A stretch of DNA of 64,000 bases, from positions 62,001-126,000 of the forward strand of contig NZ_AUAP01000003.1 in NCBI RefSeq assembly GCF_000428785.1, in the 5' to 3' direction. Positions 7,519-17,342 of this stretch are shown in pieces. The translations under genes were made by a program, and so were the position numbers. The notes below the pieces were generated by a model. It was not told where the DNA came from, did not search any database, and saw only the letters and a list, made by a program, of their open reading frames with translations. The number at the start of each line of letters is the position of its first letter. Within the stretch, counting starts at the first letter, position 1. Source of the stretch: Conchiformibius kuhniae DSM 17694 (lineage in GTDB: Bacteria; Pseudomonadota; Gammaproteobacteria; Burkholderiales; Neisseriaceae).

Positions 7519-9042
7519 GTGAGCCGCGAAATTTTGCTGCTTGCCGAAGCGTTGGCAAGCGAGAAAAACGTAGAACCCGATGTGGTGTTTGCCGCGATTG
7601 AAACCGCCTTGGGCATCGCCGCCAAGAAAAAAGCCGACCGCGAACACATGGATTTGGAAGTGCGCATCAACCGCGAAACGGGCGAATCGCGCACCGTGCG
7701 CCGTTGGCTGATTGTGCAGGACGAAGATTATACTTATCCCGAGTTGGAAAAAACCATCGAGCAGATTCAGGAAGAAATTCCGGGCATCGACATCGAAGTG
7801 GGTGATTATTACGAAGAAGACCTGCCCAACGAAATTTTCGGACGGCAGGCGGCGCAAACGGCAAAGCAGATTATTTTGCAGCGCATCCGCGATGCCGAGC
7901 GCGAGCAGATTCTCAACTCGTTTTTGGCAACGCGGGACGACATCGTTACCGGCACGGTCAAGCGGGTGGAGCGCAACGGCGTGATTGTGGAGCTTGCGCC
8001 CAAGCTGGACGCGCTGCTGCCGCGCAGCGAAATGCTGCCGCGCGAAAACTATCGCGGCGGCGACCGCATCCGCGCCCTGTTTGTGAAAGTGGACGAGCTG
8101 AAAAACGAGCGCAAACAAATCATCTTGAGCCGCGCCGCGCCCGAGTTTCTCTACAAGCTGTTTGAGCAGGAAGTGCCGGAAATCGCAGACGGGCTTCTCG
8201 AAATCAAAGAAGTGGCGCGCGACCCCGGACACCGTGCCAAAATCGCCGTCAAATCCAACGACCAGCGCATCGACCCGCAAGGCACGTGCATCGGCGTGCG
8301 CGGTTCGCGGGTGAATGCCGTGTCGAACGAACTGGGCGGCGAGCGCATCGACGTGGTGCTGTGGTCGTCCGAAACGGCGCAGTTCGTCATCAACGCGCTC
8401 TCGCCCGCCAACGTCAGCCGCATCGTGATTAACGAATTGGACGGCGGCGGCGCTTCGGTGGACGTGATTGTGGCGGAAGACCAGCTTGCTTTGGCAATTG
8501 GCAGAAGCGGGCAGAACGTGCGTTTGGCGGCGGAGCTGACGGGCAAAGAATTGAACATCATGACGGTGGGCGAAGCCGAAGCGCGGCACGCCGCCGAAGA
8601 CGAGCAAATCCGCCAGTTGTTCGTTGCCCATTTGCAAACCGATGAAGAAACGGCAAACATTCTGGTGCAGGAAGGTTTTGCGTCTTTGGAAGAAGTGGCA
8701 TACGTGCCGGTGGCGGAGCTGTTGGAAATCGAGGGCTTCGACCAAGAAACGGTGGACACGCTGCGCAACCGCGCCCGCGATGCGATTTTGACGCTGGCGA
8801 TTGCGGCGGAAGAAAAGCTGGACGATTTGGACGAAAACCTGAAAAATCTGGAAGGCATCGACCAAGACATGTTGCGCGATTTGGCAGACGCGGGCATCAG
8901 CAGCCGCGACGGTTTGGCGGAGTTGGCGATTGACGAGCTGATTGAAATCACGGGTGTCAGCACCGAAGAAGCCGAGCAAATCATCATGGCGGCGCGGGCG
9001 CATTGGTTTGCCGAAGACGAAACCGCCGCCGCGAATGAGTGA
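7519..9042 (+). CDS. nusA: Transcription termination/antitermination protein NusA
   Basis: NusA binds RNA polymerase and modulates pausing, termination and antitermination. The 507-residue protein has the N-terminal polymerase-binding domain (about 1-125), an S1 domain (about 135-200), two KH domains (about 230-345, with AVSNELGGERIDVVLW and IGRSGQNVRLAAELTG) and two C-terminal acidic repeats (about 360-500). The start is GTG 7519 after GAGAGGAAAATCAAAA; no ATG fits. It is followed by infB with a 12-nt gap. Confidence 0.97.
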   Translation: MSREILLLAEALASEKNVEPDVVFAAIETALGIAAKKKADREHMDLEVRINRETGESRTVRRWLIVQDEDYTYPELEKTIEQIQEEIPGIDIEVGDYYEEDLPNEIFGRQAAQTAKQIILQRIRDAEREQILNSFLATRDDIVTGTVKRVERNGVIVELAPKLDALLPRSEMLPRENYRGGDRIRALFVKVDELKNERKQIILSRAAPEFLYKLFEQEVPEIADGLLEIKEVARDPGHRAKIAVKSNDQRIDPQGTCIGVRGSRVNAVSNELGGERIDVVLWSSETAQFVINALSPANVSRIVINELDGGGASVDVIVAEDQLALAIGRSGQNVRLAAELTGKELNIMTVGEAEARHAAEDEQIRQLFVAHLQTDEETANILVQEGFASLEEVAYVPVAELLEIEGFDQETVDTLRNRARDAILTLAIAAEEKLDDLDENLKNLEGIDQDMLRDLADAGISSRDGLAELAIDELIEITGVSTEEAEQIIMAARAHWFAEDETAAANE

Positions 9043-9054
9043 GGGGAATGAACG

Positions 9055-12036
9055 ATGAGTAATACGACTGTGGAACAATTGGCGGCCGAAGTCGGCCGCA
9101 CGGTGGAGGTGCTGCTCAAGCAGCTCAACGAAGCGGGCATCCGCAAAACATCGGGCAGCGACAGCGTGTCGATTGACGAAAAAAGCCTGTATTTGGCGCA
9201 CCGTCAGGAAAGCCACGACACCCAGAGCCGCACGGTAACGGTGTCGCGCATCAAAACGGAAGTGAAGCGGGTGGGCAATGTGGAGGTGGCAACGCGCAAA
9301 AGCCGCAAGGTAACCGTGCCGCCGAATGAAGACGTGTTGGCAGAAGCCAAAGCCAAGCTGGAAGCGGAGCGTGCTGCCAAAGCCGCGCAAGCCGCCGCCG
9401 TGTCTGCCGCGCCGTCTGCCGACAACACGGCGGACGGGCGCGCCGAAGCCGAACGCGCCGCCAAAAAAGCGGCAGCCGAAGCGGAGTTGGCAAAAATCAA
9501 AGCGGCACGGGCGAAAAAAGCCGCGCCCAAAGCCGCCGCAAGCAGCGCACCCGAAGCAGGGCAGAGCAGCGAAACCGCGCCCCTTGCCGATGCCGCGCCG
9601 TCCGAACCCGCCGAAGCCAAAGTGCTTGCCGAAGCCGCCAACGCCGCTTCAGGCAAGGCTGCGGAAGCCAAACCCGCCGACAGCCCCGAAAGCAAAGACG
9701 GCGAAGCCAAAGAAGGTGCGTCCAAACGCCGCCGCAGCCGCCGCAAAAAAGACAAAGCCCCCGAACCGCCGCCGCAGCCCGTTGAAGTGGTGAGCGCGGA
9801 AGAGCAGCAACGCCGCGATGAAGAAGAACGCCGCGCCGCCGCTTTCCGCGAGCATCAGGAAAAACTCCAGCGCGAAAAACAAGAGCGTTTGGAACGCCAA
9901 GCCCGCCGCGAAGCCGCGAAAAAACAGGCGCAGGAAGAAGCCAAAGCCGCCGCCGCCAAAAAAGACGGTCAAGGCCAGCGCAGCGCCAAGCCCGGCGAAA
10001 GCAAATCCGTCAAAACCGAAGACAAAAAACCCGCCAAAGCCGCGCCCGCCAAGCCCGCCGACAGCAAACCCGCTTCCGGCGGCGGCGACAATCCCAGTAG
10101 CGGCAGCCGCAAAAAAGGCGACCGCCGCCGCGATGACGATGCGCCCAAAGGCAAAAAAGGCGGCAAAGGCAAAGATGCACGCGGCGGACGCGATGACGAG
10201 CGCGTGCGCGGCGGCAAAAAAGGCAAGAAACTCAAGCTCGAGCCGAACCAACACGCCTTCCAAGCGCCGACCGAACCTGTGGTTCACGAAGTTTTGGTGC
10301 CCGAAACCATTACCGTTGCCGAGTTGGCGCACAAAATGGCGGTGAAAGGCGTGGAAGTCGTCAAAACCCTGATGAAAATGGGCATGATGGTAACCATCAA
10401 CCAATCGCTCGACCAAGAAACCGCCCTGATTGTGGTGGAAGAAATGGGACACATCGGCAAACCCGCCGCCGCAGACGACCCCGAAGCCTTTTTGGACGAC
10501 GGTGCGGAACACGTTGCCGCCGAGCGTCTGCCGCGCCCGCCGGTGGTAACCGTGATGGGACACGTCGACCACGGTAAAACCTCGCTGCTGGACTACATCC
10601 GCCGCACCAAAGTGGTGGCGGGCGAGGCGGGCGGCATTACCCAACACATCGGCGCGTATCACGTGGAAACGCCCAAAGGCGTGATTACCTTCTTGGACAC
10701 GCCCGGCCACGAAGCGTTTACCGCCATGCGCGCACGCGGTGCGAAGTCCACCGACATCGTGATTTTGGTGGTCGCCGCCGATGACGGCGTGATGCCGCAA
10801 ACGGTGGAAGCGATTGCCCATGCCAAAGCGGCGGGCGTGCCGATTGTGGTGGCGGTGAACAAAATTGACAAAGACGCCGCCAATCCCGAGCGTATCCGCC
10901 AAGAGCTGACCCAACACGAGGTGATTTCCGAAGAATGGGGCGGTGCGCACCAATTTGTTGATGTGTCGGCAAAAAAAGGTTTGAACATTGACAAACTGCT
11001 GGAAGCGGTGTTGCTGGAAGCGGAAGTGTTGGAACTGACCGCGCCGGTGGACGCGCCCGCCAAAGGCATCATCGTGGAATCGCGTTTGGACAAAGGTCGC
11101 GGCGCGGTGGCGACTTTGCTGGTGCAAAGCGGCACGCTGAAAGTCGGCGATATGGTGTTGGCGGGTACGGCGTTCGGTAAAGTCCGCGCCATGATGGACG
11201 AAAACGGCAAGGCGATTCAGGCAGCCGGCCCGTCCATTCCCGTGGAAATTTTGGGCTTGTCGGACGTGCCGGCGGCGGGCGAGGACGTGCTGGTGTTGGC
11301 GGACGAGCGCAAAGCCCGCGAAGTGGCCTTGTTCCGTCAGGGCAAGTACCGCGACGTGCGCCTTGCCAAGCAACAGGCCGCCAAGCTGGAAAACATGTTC
11401 AACAATATGAGCGAAGGTCAGGCGCAGAATTTGTCGGTCATCATCAAGGCGGACGTTCAAGGTTCTTACGAGGCTTTGGCAGGCAGCCTGCAAAAGCTGT
11501 CCAATGCCGAAGTGAAGGTGAACGTGCTGCACAGCGGCGTGGGCGGCATCAGCGAAAGCGATGTGAACTTGGCGATTGCTTCGGGCGCGTTGATTATCGC
11601 GTTCAACGTCCGTGCCGACAATTCCGCCCGCAAACTGGCGGAAAACGAGGGCGTGGACATCCGTTACTACAGCATTATTTACGATGCGATTGACGAAGTG
11701 AAAGCGGCGATGAGCGGCATGCTTGCCCCCGAAGAGAAAGAGCAAATCACCGGCACGGTGGAAATCCGCCAAGTGATTACCGTTTCCAAAGTGGGCAACA
11801 TCGCCGGCTGTATGGTAACGGACGGCGTGGTAAAACGCGACAGCCATATCCGCCTGATTCGCAACAACGTTGTCGTGCATACCGGCACGCTGGAATCGCT
11901 CAAACGCTTCAAAGACGATGTGAAAGAAGTGCGCATGGGCTTTGAGTGCGGCTTGATGCTCAAAGGTTTCAACGAAATTGCCGAAGGCGATGTGTTGGAA
12001 TGCTTTGATGTGGTGGAAGTGGCGCGGACGCTGTAA
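9055..12036 (+). CDS. infB: Translation initiation factor IF-2
   Basis: IF-2 is the GTPase that brings initiator tRNA to the 30S subunit and promotes subunit joining. The 993-residue protein has an N-terminal IF2_N domain (1-50) and a long low-complexity Ala/Lys/Glu/Arg linker (about 100-400). The G domain follows, with G1 GHVDHGKT near 502, DTPGHE near 548 and NKID near 602, and then the beta-barrel and fMet-tRNA-binding domains. ATG follows a strong GAGGGGAA site. It ends the operon before a terminator. Confidence 0.97.
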   Translation: MSNTTVEQLAAEVGRTVEVLLKQLNEAGIRKTSGSDSVSIDEKSLYLAHRQESHDTQSRTVTVSRIKTEVKRVGNVEVATRKSRKVTVPPNEDVLAEAKAKLEAERAAKAAQAAAVSAAPSADNTADGRAEAERAAKKAAAEAELAKIKAARAKKAAPKAAASSAPEAGQSSETAPLADAAPSEPAEAKVLAEAANAASGKAAEAKPADSPESKDGEAKEGASKRRRSRRKKDKAPEPPPQPVEVVSAEEQQRRDEEERRAAAFREHQEKLQREKQERLERQARREAAKKQAQEEAKAAAAKKDGQGQRSAKPGESKSVKTEDKKPAKAAPAKPADSKPASGGGDNPSSGSRKKGDRRRDDDAPKGKKGGKGKDARGGRDDERVRGGKKGKKLKLEPNQHAFQAPTEPVVHEVLVPETITVAELAHKMAVKGVEVVKTLMKMGMMVTINQSLDQETALIVVEEMGHIGKPAAADDPEAFLDDGAEHVAAERLPRPPVVTVMGHVDHGKTSLLDYIRRTKVVAGEAGGITQHIGAYHVETPKGVITFLDTPGHEAFTAMRARGAKSTDIVILVVAADDGVMPQTVEAIAHAKAAGVPIVVAVNKIDKDAANPERIRQELTQHEVISEEWGGAHQFVDVSAKKGLNIDKLLEAVLLEAEVLELTAPVDAPAKGIIVESRLDKGRGAVATLLVQSGTLKVGDMVLAGTAFGKVRAMMDENGKAIQAAGPSIPVEILGLSDVPAAGEDVLVLADERKAREVALFRQGKYRDVRLAKQQAAKLENMFNNMSEGQAQNLSVIIKADVQGSYEALAGSLQKLSNAEVKVNVLHSGVGGISESDVNLAIASGALIIAFNVRADNSARKLAENEGVDIRYYSIIYDAIDEVKAAMSGMLAPEEKEQITGTVEIRQVITVSKVGNIAGCMVTDGVVKRDSHIRLIRNNVVVHTGTLESLKRFKDDVKEVRMGFECGLMLKGFNEIAEGDVLECFDVVEVARTL

Positions 12037-12043
12037 AACCGCG

Positions 12044-12060
12044 TTTCAGGCTGCCTGAAA
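12044..12060. repeat. DNA uptake sequence, palindromic form
   Basis: TTTCAGGCTGCCTGAAA contains the uptake core on both strands. It lies just after infB. Confidence 0.8.
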
Positions 12061-12063
12061 ACC

Positions 12064-12096
12064 CAAACACCGTTTGTTTCGGCAAACGGTGTTTTG
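12064..12096 (+). terminator. Terminator after infB
   Basis: AAACACCGTTTG pairs with CAAACGGTGTTT around TTTCGG; a T-rich end follows. Confidence 0.8.
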
Positions 12097-12100
12097 TACG

Positions 12101-12376
12101 TTACGGATAAGATTGGCGGGTGTGTAACACGGCAATGATTTCAATTTTGCGCGGCTTGATGCGGTACACCAACAGATAATTCGGGTGGATAATCAGTTCG
12201 CGCGTTCCCGCCACGCGACCAATCCGCCCAATCATCGGCAAAGTCATCAGATTTTCGGCGGATTTGAACGCCAATTCCTGAAGATTGATGGCGGCAACGG
12301 GATTGCGTTCAAATACATAGTCCACAATATCCGCCAAATTTTTTTCCGCACGCGGCAACCATTTAATCTGCTTCAT
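12101..12376 (-). CDS. RelE/ParE-family toxin of a type II toxin-antitoxin system
   Basis: This 91-residue basic protein opens MKQIKWLPRAEKNLADIVDY and ends RKIEIIAVLHTRQSYP, the typical RelE/ParE toxin layout (N-terminal helix hairpin, YRIK strand and final VLHxRQ). ParE-type members poison DNA gyrase and RelE-type members cleave mRNA on the ribosome; the sequence resembles the ParE branch, but the target cannot be fixed here. Its start overlaps the antitoxin stop by 14 nt, so expression is coupled. Confidence 0.88.
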   Translation of the reverse strand: MKQIKWLPRAEKNLADIVDYVFERNPVAAINLQELAFKSAENLMTLPMIGRIGRVAGTRELIIHPNYLLVYRIKPRKIEIIAVLHTRQSYP

Positions 12377-12566
12377 CTTGTATTTTCCATGCGGTCATTT
12401 TCCGTTCCAAACGCGCCCGCGCCCGTGCCACCACTTCATCATGCGGCAGAGCGGGTCGCGGGTCGTTCAAGGCTGCCTGAACTTTCGCTCGAAACCAAAC
12501 ATCATAAGCATCGGCTTCTTCACGGGTGGCGAATTCGGAAATACGCGGGTCAAGCGCGGCGTGCAT
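12363..12566 (-). CDS. Antitoxin (stability-determinant type) of the RelE/ParE pair
   Basis: This 67-residue acidic/basic helical protein begins MHAALDPRISEFATREEADA and contains YDVWFRAKVQAAL and RPALPHDEVVARARARLE, as in the stability-determinant antitoxins paired with RelE/ParE toxins. I chose ATG 12566 because AAGGGGGA lies 6 nt before it; ATG 12584 is possible. The N-terminal half should bind DNA and the C-terminal helix should wrap the toxin (family knowledge). An uptake-sequence core occurs inside the gene near 12470. Confidence 0.82.
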   Translation of the reverse strand: MHAALDPRISEFATREEADAYDVWFRAKVQAALNDPRPALPHDEVVARARARLERKMTAWKIQDEAD

Positions 12567-12684
12567 CGGTTTCCCCCTTGTCATTGAAAACCATGATTGT
12601 ACCACCTTTTTTCCGCGCTCCGTCTTGACAAATCGCCGCGTTTTCCCAAAGATGCCCGTTTTCCCGTCTTGAAAGGCACACACC

Positions 12685-14338
12685 ATGAACACCACCGTAC
12701 GCACCCTTTCCCTCGCCTTGCTGTTGGCAGGTTTAAGTGCTTGTAGTGAAAAACAAAATACCCCCCCCCGCAGCCGAAACTGCCGCCGCCCCGAGTGCCG
12801 CGCCCGCCGCAAAAAACAACGTCATCATTGACATCGGTGCCGAGCCGTCTTCTTTAGACCCGCACAAAGCCTCCGATTCGGGCGCGTTTGACGTGATGCG
12901 GCAAATGCTGCTGGGCTTGGTGGCGGCAGACGGCGAAGGTAAAACCGTTCCCGCGTTGGCGGAAAAATGGGAAAGCGCCGACAACAAAGTGTGGACGTTC
13001 CATCTGCGCGATGCCAAATGGAACAACGGCGACCCCGTTACCGCCGATGATTTCGTGTTCAGCCTGCGCCGCTTGACAGACCCCGCCACCGGTTCGCCCT
13101 ACGGAGGATATCTTGTTGATGCCAAAGTGGAAAACGCCGCCGCCGTCAATCAGGGCAAAGCCAAACCGGAAACGCTGGGCGTGAAAGCCCTTGACGCGAA
13201 AACCCTGCAAATCACCTTGAGCGAAGCCGTGCCGTATTTCCCCGACATGATGCTGCTGCCCGTTACCTACGCCGTCCACGCCAAAACCGTGCAGCAGCAC
13301 GGCGACAAATGGACGCAGCCCGAACACTACGTTGCCAACGCCGCCTACAAGCTCAAAGAATGGACGGTAAACAGCCAAATCGTTTTGGAGCGCAATCCCG
13401 ATTTTTACGACAACGCCCAAACCGACATCAACGAAATCGTGTTCCTGCCGATTACCGATGCGTCCGCCTCGCTGAACCGCTACCGTGCGGGCGAACTGGA
13501 TTTCGCCGCCGTGCCGCCCGCCCAGTTCCAGCAGGTGAAGGACGATGCCGTACTCGGCAAGGAAATGCGCGTGCGCCCGCGTCTTTGCACCTTCTACTAC
13601 GAGCCGAACATCAAACAGCCCAAATTCGCCGATGCCAAAGTGCGCCGCGCCCTGATGCTGTCGCTTGACCGCGAAACCATTGCCGGAAAAGTATTGGGTC
13701 GCGGCGAAACGCCCGCTTACCAGTTCACGCCGCCGTCCATCAACGACATGGGCGATGCCGCAATGGATTGGCGCGGTTGGGACAAAGCCAAACGCATTGA
13801 AGAAGCGAAAAAATTGCTCGCCGAAGCAGGCTACGGCGCGGGCAAACCTTTGCGTTTTGAAATTCTCTACAACACCAGCGATGTCAGCAAGCAACTGGTT
13901 TCAGCCAGCATGGCGTTGTGGAAAGAGGCTTTGGGCGCGGATTGGGTGGATATTCAGGCGGTCAATCAGGAATGGAAAACCTTTTTGGACACCAAACGCG
14001 CGGGCAAATTTGACGTGGGCTTTTCGGGCTGGTGCGCCGATTACAACGAGCCGTCCAGCTTCCTGAACATGATGCGTACCGGCAACGGCAACAACAGCAA
14101 TGCCTACGCCAACCCCGAATTTGACGCGCTGTTGGACAAAACGCTGTCTGCGCCCGATGCGGCGGCGCGGCAGAAACTGTATCACGATGCCGAGCGCGTG
14201 CTGATTGACCAAGACGCGGGCATGGTGCCGGTGTTCCACCGCGTGAGCGTGAGCGTGTTGAAACCGTATGTGCTTGGTTTTTCGGGCAACGACCCGATGG
14301 GCAATTACCAAATTAAAGATTGGGAGTTGAGCCGTTGA
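12685..14338 (+). CDS. oppA: OppA-type peptide-binding lipoprotein, split by a poly-C tract (phase OFF)
   Basis: The ATG at 12685 begins a lipoprotein signal (MNTTVRTLSLALLLAGLSAC, lipid-carrying Cys at residue 20). The mature SBP_bac_5 domain lies in the +1 frame after nine C residues at 12761-12769. With C9 the signal frame stops at 12829-12831 after 48 residues; with C8 or C11 the two join (NTPPAAETAAAP). The domain runs to 14338 (AEPSSLDPHKASDSGAFDVM, LKEWTVNSQIVLERNPDFYD). A GTG at 12737 is in the long frame but would give no export signal. It is a paralogue of the gene at 21734. Slipped-strand phase variation or a homopolymer sequencing error would both explain the break. Confidence 0.8.
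12761..12769 (+). repeat. C9 homopolymer, candidate phase-variation tract
   Basis: Nine consecutive C directly downstream of the lipoprotein signal; gain or loss of bases would switch the reading frame of the oppA paralogue. Confidence 0.65.
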
Positions 14339-14385
14339 GCGGGCTGCCCCGCTTGCGGGGCGGTTTGGGCAAACCGCACGGGGCA

Positions 14386-14577
14386 GGGCATGCCATTGTT
14401 AAAATTTTTATGATGAAAAACAATGAAATAAAAAAATCGTCATGCCCGCGAATGCGGGAATCCGCCGCACGATGAACTTGAGCAATATTTTATCAAGGTT
14501 TGTTGTGTTTCGATTTGGATTCCCGCCTGTGCGGGAATGACGGTGCGGCATTTTTTCAGACAATTGATGACACGCCG
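14386..14577. repeat. MITE copy with dRS3-type repeats
   Basis: The left end GGGCATGCCATTGTT is degenerate; the right end reads CAATTGATGACACGCC. Two dRS3-type palindromes are inside (near 14443 and 14519). Confidence 0.75.
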
Positions 14578-14590
14578 CCATGCAGATATG

Positions 14591-14620
14591 AAAAAACAGC
14601 CCTTTTGGGGCTGTTTTTTT
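14591..14620 (-). terminator. Terminator downstream of tRNA-Thr
   Basis: AAAAAACAGCCC-TTTT-GGGGCTGTTTTTTT; symmetric, so it can act for either strand. It lies just after the tRNA 3' end. Confidence 0.75.
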
Positions 14621-14625
14621 GAGTG

Positions 14626-14701
14626 TGGTGCCGGCGGCAGGAATCGAACTCGCGACCCCCTGATTACAAGTCAGGTGCTCTACCAACTGAGCTACACCGG
14701 C
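14626..14701 (-). tRNA. thrU: tRNA-Thr (TGT)
   Basis: On the minus strand GCCGGTG pairs with CGCCGGC. The D arm is GCTCAGTTGGTAGAGC, the anticodon loop CTTGTAA (TGT), and the T arm GAGTTCGATTC; CCA is encoded. Confidence 0.95.
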
Positions 14702-14713
14702 AAGAAAGAGCGT

Positions 14714-14742
14714 ATTGTGGCACAGTCTGCGCCGTTTGGCAA
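14714..14742 (-). promoter_or_regulatory. tRNA-Thr promoter
   Basis: Minus-strand TTGCCA (14742-14737), 17-nt spacer, CACAAT (14719-14714). Confidence 0.65.
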
Positions 14743-14783
14743 GCAGTCGGGCGGAAATTTTTTTATCATTATGATTAAAAATA

Positions 14784-14816
14784 AAAAATCCCCGTGTGAA
14801 AGCGGGGATTGCGATA
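14784..14816 (-). terminator. Terminator of the rpmB-rpmG operon
   Basis: On the minus strand AATCCCCGCTTTC pairs with GGGGATT and is followed by a T-rich run. Confidence 0.75.
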
Positions 14817-14837
14817 AGCGGGCGAAACCGGAACGGA

Positions 14838-14993
14838 TTATTTCAGCTTGGTTTCTTTGTACAAAACGTGTTTGCGGGCAACGGGGTCGAATTTTTTGAT
14901 TTCCAGTTTGCCGGGCATGGTGCGTTTGTTTTTGGTGGTGGTGTAGAAATGGCCGGTGCCTGCGGTGGATTCCAATTTGATTTTATCGCGCAT
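14838..14993 (-). CDS. rpmG: 50S ribosomal protein L33
   Basis: This 51-residue protein, [20 protein letters not shown] and onward, matches L33 across its length. It lies 29 nt after rpmB on the minus strand, the usual rpmB-rpmG order. The zinc-ribbon cysteines of some L33 forms are absent, so this is the zinc-independent type. Confidence 0.96.
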   Translation of the reverse strand: MRDKIKLESTAGTGHFYTTTKNKRTMPGKLEIKKFDPVARKHVLYKETKLK

Positions 14994-15022
14994 GATGTTG
15001 ATTCCTTAAAATAATTTTCTGA

Positions 15023-15259
15023 TTAAACCGCTTCGCCGCGTGCGCGCAGCTCTGCCAGTACGGCGTCGATGCCGTTTTTGTCGATGGTGCGCAGGGCGGC
15101 GTTGGACACGCGCAGACGCACCCAACGGTTTTCGCTTTCCACCCAGAAGCGGCGGGATTGCAGGTTGGGCAGGAAGCGGCGTTTGGTTTTGTTGTTGGCG
15201 TGGGAAACGTTGTTGCCCGACATCGGGCGTTTGCCCGTGATTTTGCAAACTCGTGCCAT
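15023..15259 (-). CDS. rpmB: 50S ribosomal protein L28
   Basis: This 78-residue protein begins [20 protein letters not shown] and contains [20 protein letters not shown], both L28 hallmarks. ATG 15259 is preceded by GGAGCAACAACT. It is the first gene of rpmB-rpmG. Confidence 0.96.
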   Translation of the reverse strand: MARVCKITGKRPMSGNNVSHANNKTKRRFLPNLQSRRFWVESENRWVRLRVSNAALRTIDKNGIDAVLAELRARGEAV

Positions 15260-15295
15260 AGTTGTTGCTCCAAATTTAAAAAACAGAAACGGCGG

Positions 15296-15325
15296 TTTAT
15301 ACCACAAAACTGCTTGTGCGGGCAA
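15296..15325 (-). promoter_or_regulatory. Promoter of rpmB-rpmG
   Basis: Minus-strand TTGCCC (15325-15320), 18-nt spacer, TATAAA (15301-15296). Confidence 0.6.
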
Positions 15326-15415
15326 ATTTTGTTGCGGCGGCGGTTCAGGGTGCGGGGGACTGCTCCGTGTGCTGCGCCGTTTGGGGCGGAAGGTGCGCCA
15401 AAACTTGGTAAAAAC

Positions 15416-16195
15416 TTATTTCCCCGCAGGTAAGGGTGTGGTTTGGGGCTGAAAAGAAGTCTTGATGAAACCGCATACGGTTTGGGCGGTTTCGGCGGGG
15501 TGGCTCAAGAACGGGGCATGGGCGGCGCGGGCAAGGGTGTGCAGACGGGCATCGGGCAGGTGGCGCAGCAGGTAGTCGCCCATGCGCGGCGGGGTAACGG
15601 TATCGCGTCCGCCCCACAGCAGCAGGGCGGGGGCGCGAATGTGTGCCAGCAGGGGGCGGGCATCGGCTTGACGTACGGCGTGCAGGGCATCGTCTAGGGC
15701 TTGCGGGGTGCCGTGCCGCAGCATGTCGGGCAGGACGGCGTTGAGTACGGCTTCGCTGTCGGGGCTGTGCAGCAGTTGCAATTGCAGAAATTGGCGCATG
15801 TGTTTGGGGTAGTCGTGTTGGAACAGGGCGAGCATTTTGTCCAATACGCTTTGCCGTACGCCTTCGGGGTAGTCGGTGTCGGCATCGAAGCGGGCAAAGG
15901 TGTTGCACAGTATCAGTCCTTTGACTTTATGCGGGTGCCGTGCTGCCAGATACAGTGAAACCAGTCCGCCCAGCGACCAGCCGAACAGGTAGGCACCTTC
16001 ATCGGGCAGGCTACGGGCGATTTGGTCGGCTGCGGCGCTTACGCTAAAATGCGGGTGCATCGGCGCGGTACCGCCGTGTCCGGGCAGATGCGGCGCAACG
16101 GTGCGCCAATTTGCGGGAAAGTGGTGCAGAAGCGGTTTGAAAATCAAGCCGTTTGCGGCCCAGCCGTGTATCAGGCAAATGTAAGGGGATTGCAT
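15416..16195 (-). CDS. bioH: Pimeloyl-[ACP] methyl ester esterase
   Basis: BioH removes the methyl group from pimeloyl-ACP methyl ester in biotin synthesis. The 259-residue alpha/beta hydrolase shows HGWAANG (oxyanion region), the nucleophile elbow GWSLGG (Ser74), an Asp in WGGRDTVTPP and the catalytic His in AAHAPFLSHP. It is transcribed divergently from comF; the two start codons overlap within a single CATG (16193-16196). Other biotin genes are not in the window. Confidence 0.9.
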   Translation of the reverse strand: MQSPYICLIHGWAANGLIFKPLLHHFPANWRTVAPHLPGHGGTAPMHPHFSVSAAADQIARSLPDEGAYLFGWSLGGLVSLYLAARHPHKVKGLILCNTFARFDADTDYPEGVRQSVLDKMLALFQHDYPKHMRQFLQLQLLHSPDSEAVLNAVLPDMLRHGTPQALDDALHAVRQADARPLLAHIRAPALLLWGGRDTVTPPRMGDYLLRHLPDARLHTLARAAHAPFLSHPAETAQTVCGFIKTSFQPQTTPLPAGK

Positions 16196-16877
16196 GTCGT
16201 TGTTTCGTTTGTTTCAATCGCGAATTTGTGCATTATGCCACGACCCTGCCGAATCGGGCAGTTTGTGTGCGGTGTGCGAACGTCATTTGCTGGGGCTGCA
16301 CGGGCGTACCGATTGTTTGTGTCCGCGCTGTTTTGCCTACAGTGCGGGCGGCAGCGTCTGCCCCGACTGCGAAAGCGAGCCGCCACCGCTTGAAGCCGTA
16401 TGGGCGGGCATGCGCTACGAAGCGCCTGTTCCTGCCATGTTGCACCGGTGGAAGCATTTGGGCAACGGTGCGATGGCGCGCGCGTTTTGGCAAATCATGC
16501 GGCAAACGCCGCCGCCGTGGTTGGCGGAATGCGATGCGGTGCTGGCGATGCCCGTCAGCCGCGTGCGCCGTTTGGAACGCGGTTTCAACCAGTGCGATGA
16601 GCTTGCCGCGCTGATTGCCGCCGAATACGGGCTGGAGCGTTTGCCACACGATGCGGTTTTGCGCCAACACCGTCCGCCGCAAAGCACCTTGAACCGCGCC
16701 GAACGCGCCCGCAACATCCGCCGCGTGTTCCGTCTGAACGCGCACCTTGCCGGCAAGCGCATTGTGCTGGTGGACGATGTGATGACCACCGGCAGCACGC
16801 TGTACGCGTTGGCGCACACCCTCAATCGCGGCGGGGCGCACACGCGGGTGTGGGTGTTGGCGAAAAATCAAAATTAG
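16194..16877 (+). CDS. comF: ComF-family amidophosphoribosyltransferase-like competence protein
   Basis: The 227-residue protein has N-terminal cysteine pairs of a zinc ribbon (residues about 13-62: CALC, CAVC, CPRC, CPDC) and a phosphoribosyltransferase fold with the PRPP loop IVLVDDVMTTGST (about 189-201). ComF proteins take part in DNA uptake in naturally transformable bacteria, which fits an uptake-sequence-rich genome. The start shares CATG with the divergent bioH. Confidence 0.9.
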   Translation: MSLFRLFQSRICALCHDPAESGSLCAVCERHLLGLHGRTDCLCPRCFAYSAGGSVCPDCESEPPPLEAVWAGMRYEAPVPAMLHRWKHLGNGAMARAFWQIMRQTPPPWLAECDAVLAMPVSRVRRLERGFNQCDELAALIAAEYGLERLPHDAVLRQHRPPQSTLNRAERARNIRRVFRLNAHLAGKRIVLVDDVMTTGSTLYALAHTLNRGGAHTRVWVLAKNQN

Positions 16878-16880
16878 CCG

Positions 16881-17079
16881 TAGGGCGTGAAATCAATTGA
16901 ACTTTTCTGATTTAAATCAGCATAATGAAAAAATCCGTCATGCCTGCGAATGCGGGAATCCACTACACGATGCTTGGCAAACGATGTTTTATCACAGTTT
17001 ATTGTGCTTCAACTTGGATTCCCGCTTGCGCGGGAATGACGGCACAGAGATTTTTCGGTTAATTGATGACACGACTTAA
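16881..17079. repeat. MITE copy with dRS3-type repeats
   Basis: TA-GGGCGTG at the left and AATTGATGACACGACTTA at the right frame two dRS3-type palindromes (near 16940 and 17017). It follows comF. Confidence 0.85.
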
Positions 17080-17342
17080 AGAAAAGGGCAGGGGCGGAAA
17101 TTTGCCGAATGTGTCAAAACGGGCAAAGAATCCTTGACAAAACGCCAAATCTTTACATTTGCAAAGATTTGGTTTTATTTTTATGTAAAACAGTGTGTTG
17201 AAAATAATGCCTTGCCCATTTGCCGAAAAAATCCCCGAAAAAAATTGACTGCTCAAGAAAAATGCGTTTATAGTCGCCGCTTCGCTGTTTCATTGTTGCT
17301 TCAAAACAACAAGGTAAACGGCGTTATTTTTGGATTAATCCC
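17080..17342. other. AT-rich intergenic region before trmL
   Basis: It holds a CCAAATCTTTA...AAAGATTTGG inverted repeat near 17145-17173 and, at the right, the trmL promoter. No coding frame is convincing. Confidence 0.5.
17245..17274 (+). promoter_or_regulatory. Promoter of trmL
   Basis: TTGACT (17245-17250), an 18-nt spacer and TATAGT (17269-17274). Confidence 0.65.

Noticed and set aside
7513..9390. 625-codon minus-strand frame opposite nusA
   Set aside because: Composition (very high His, Phe, Arg) is typical of antisense shadows; the plus strand encodes an unambiguous NusA.
9649..11880. 743-codon minus-strand frame opposite infB
   Set aside because: Same reason; the plus strand carries all IF-2 motifs.
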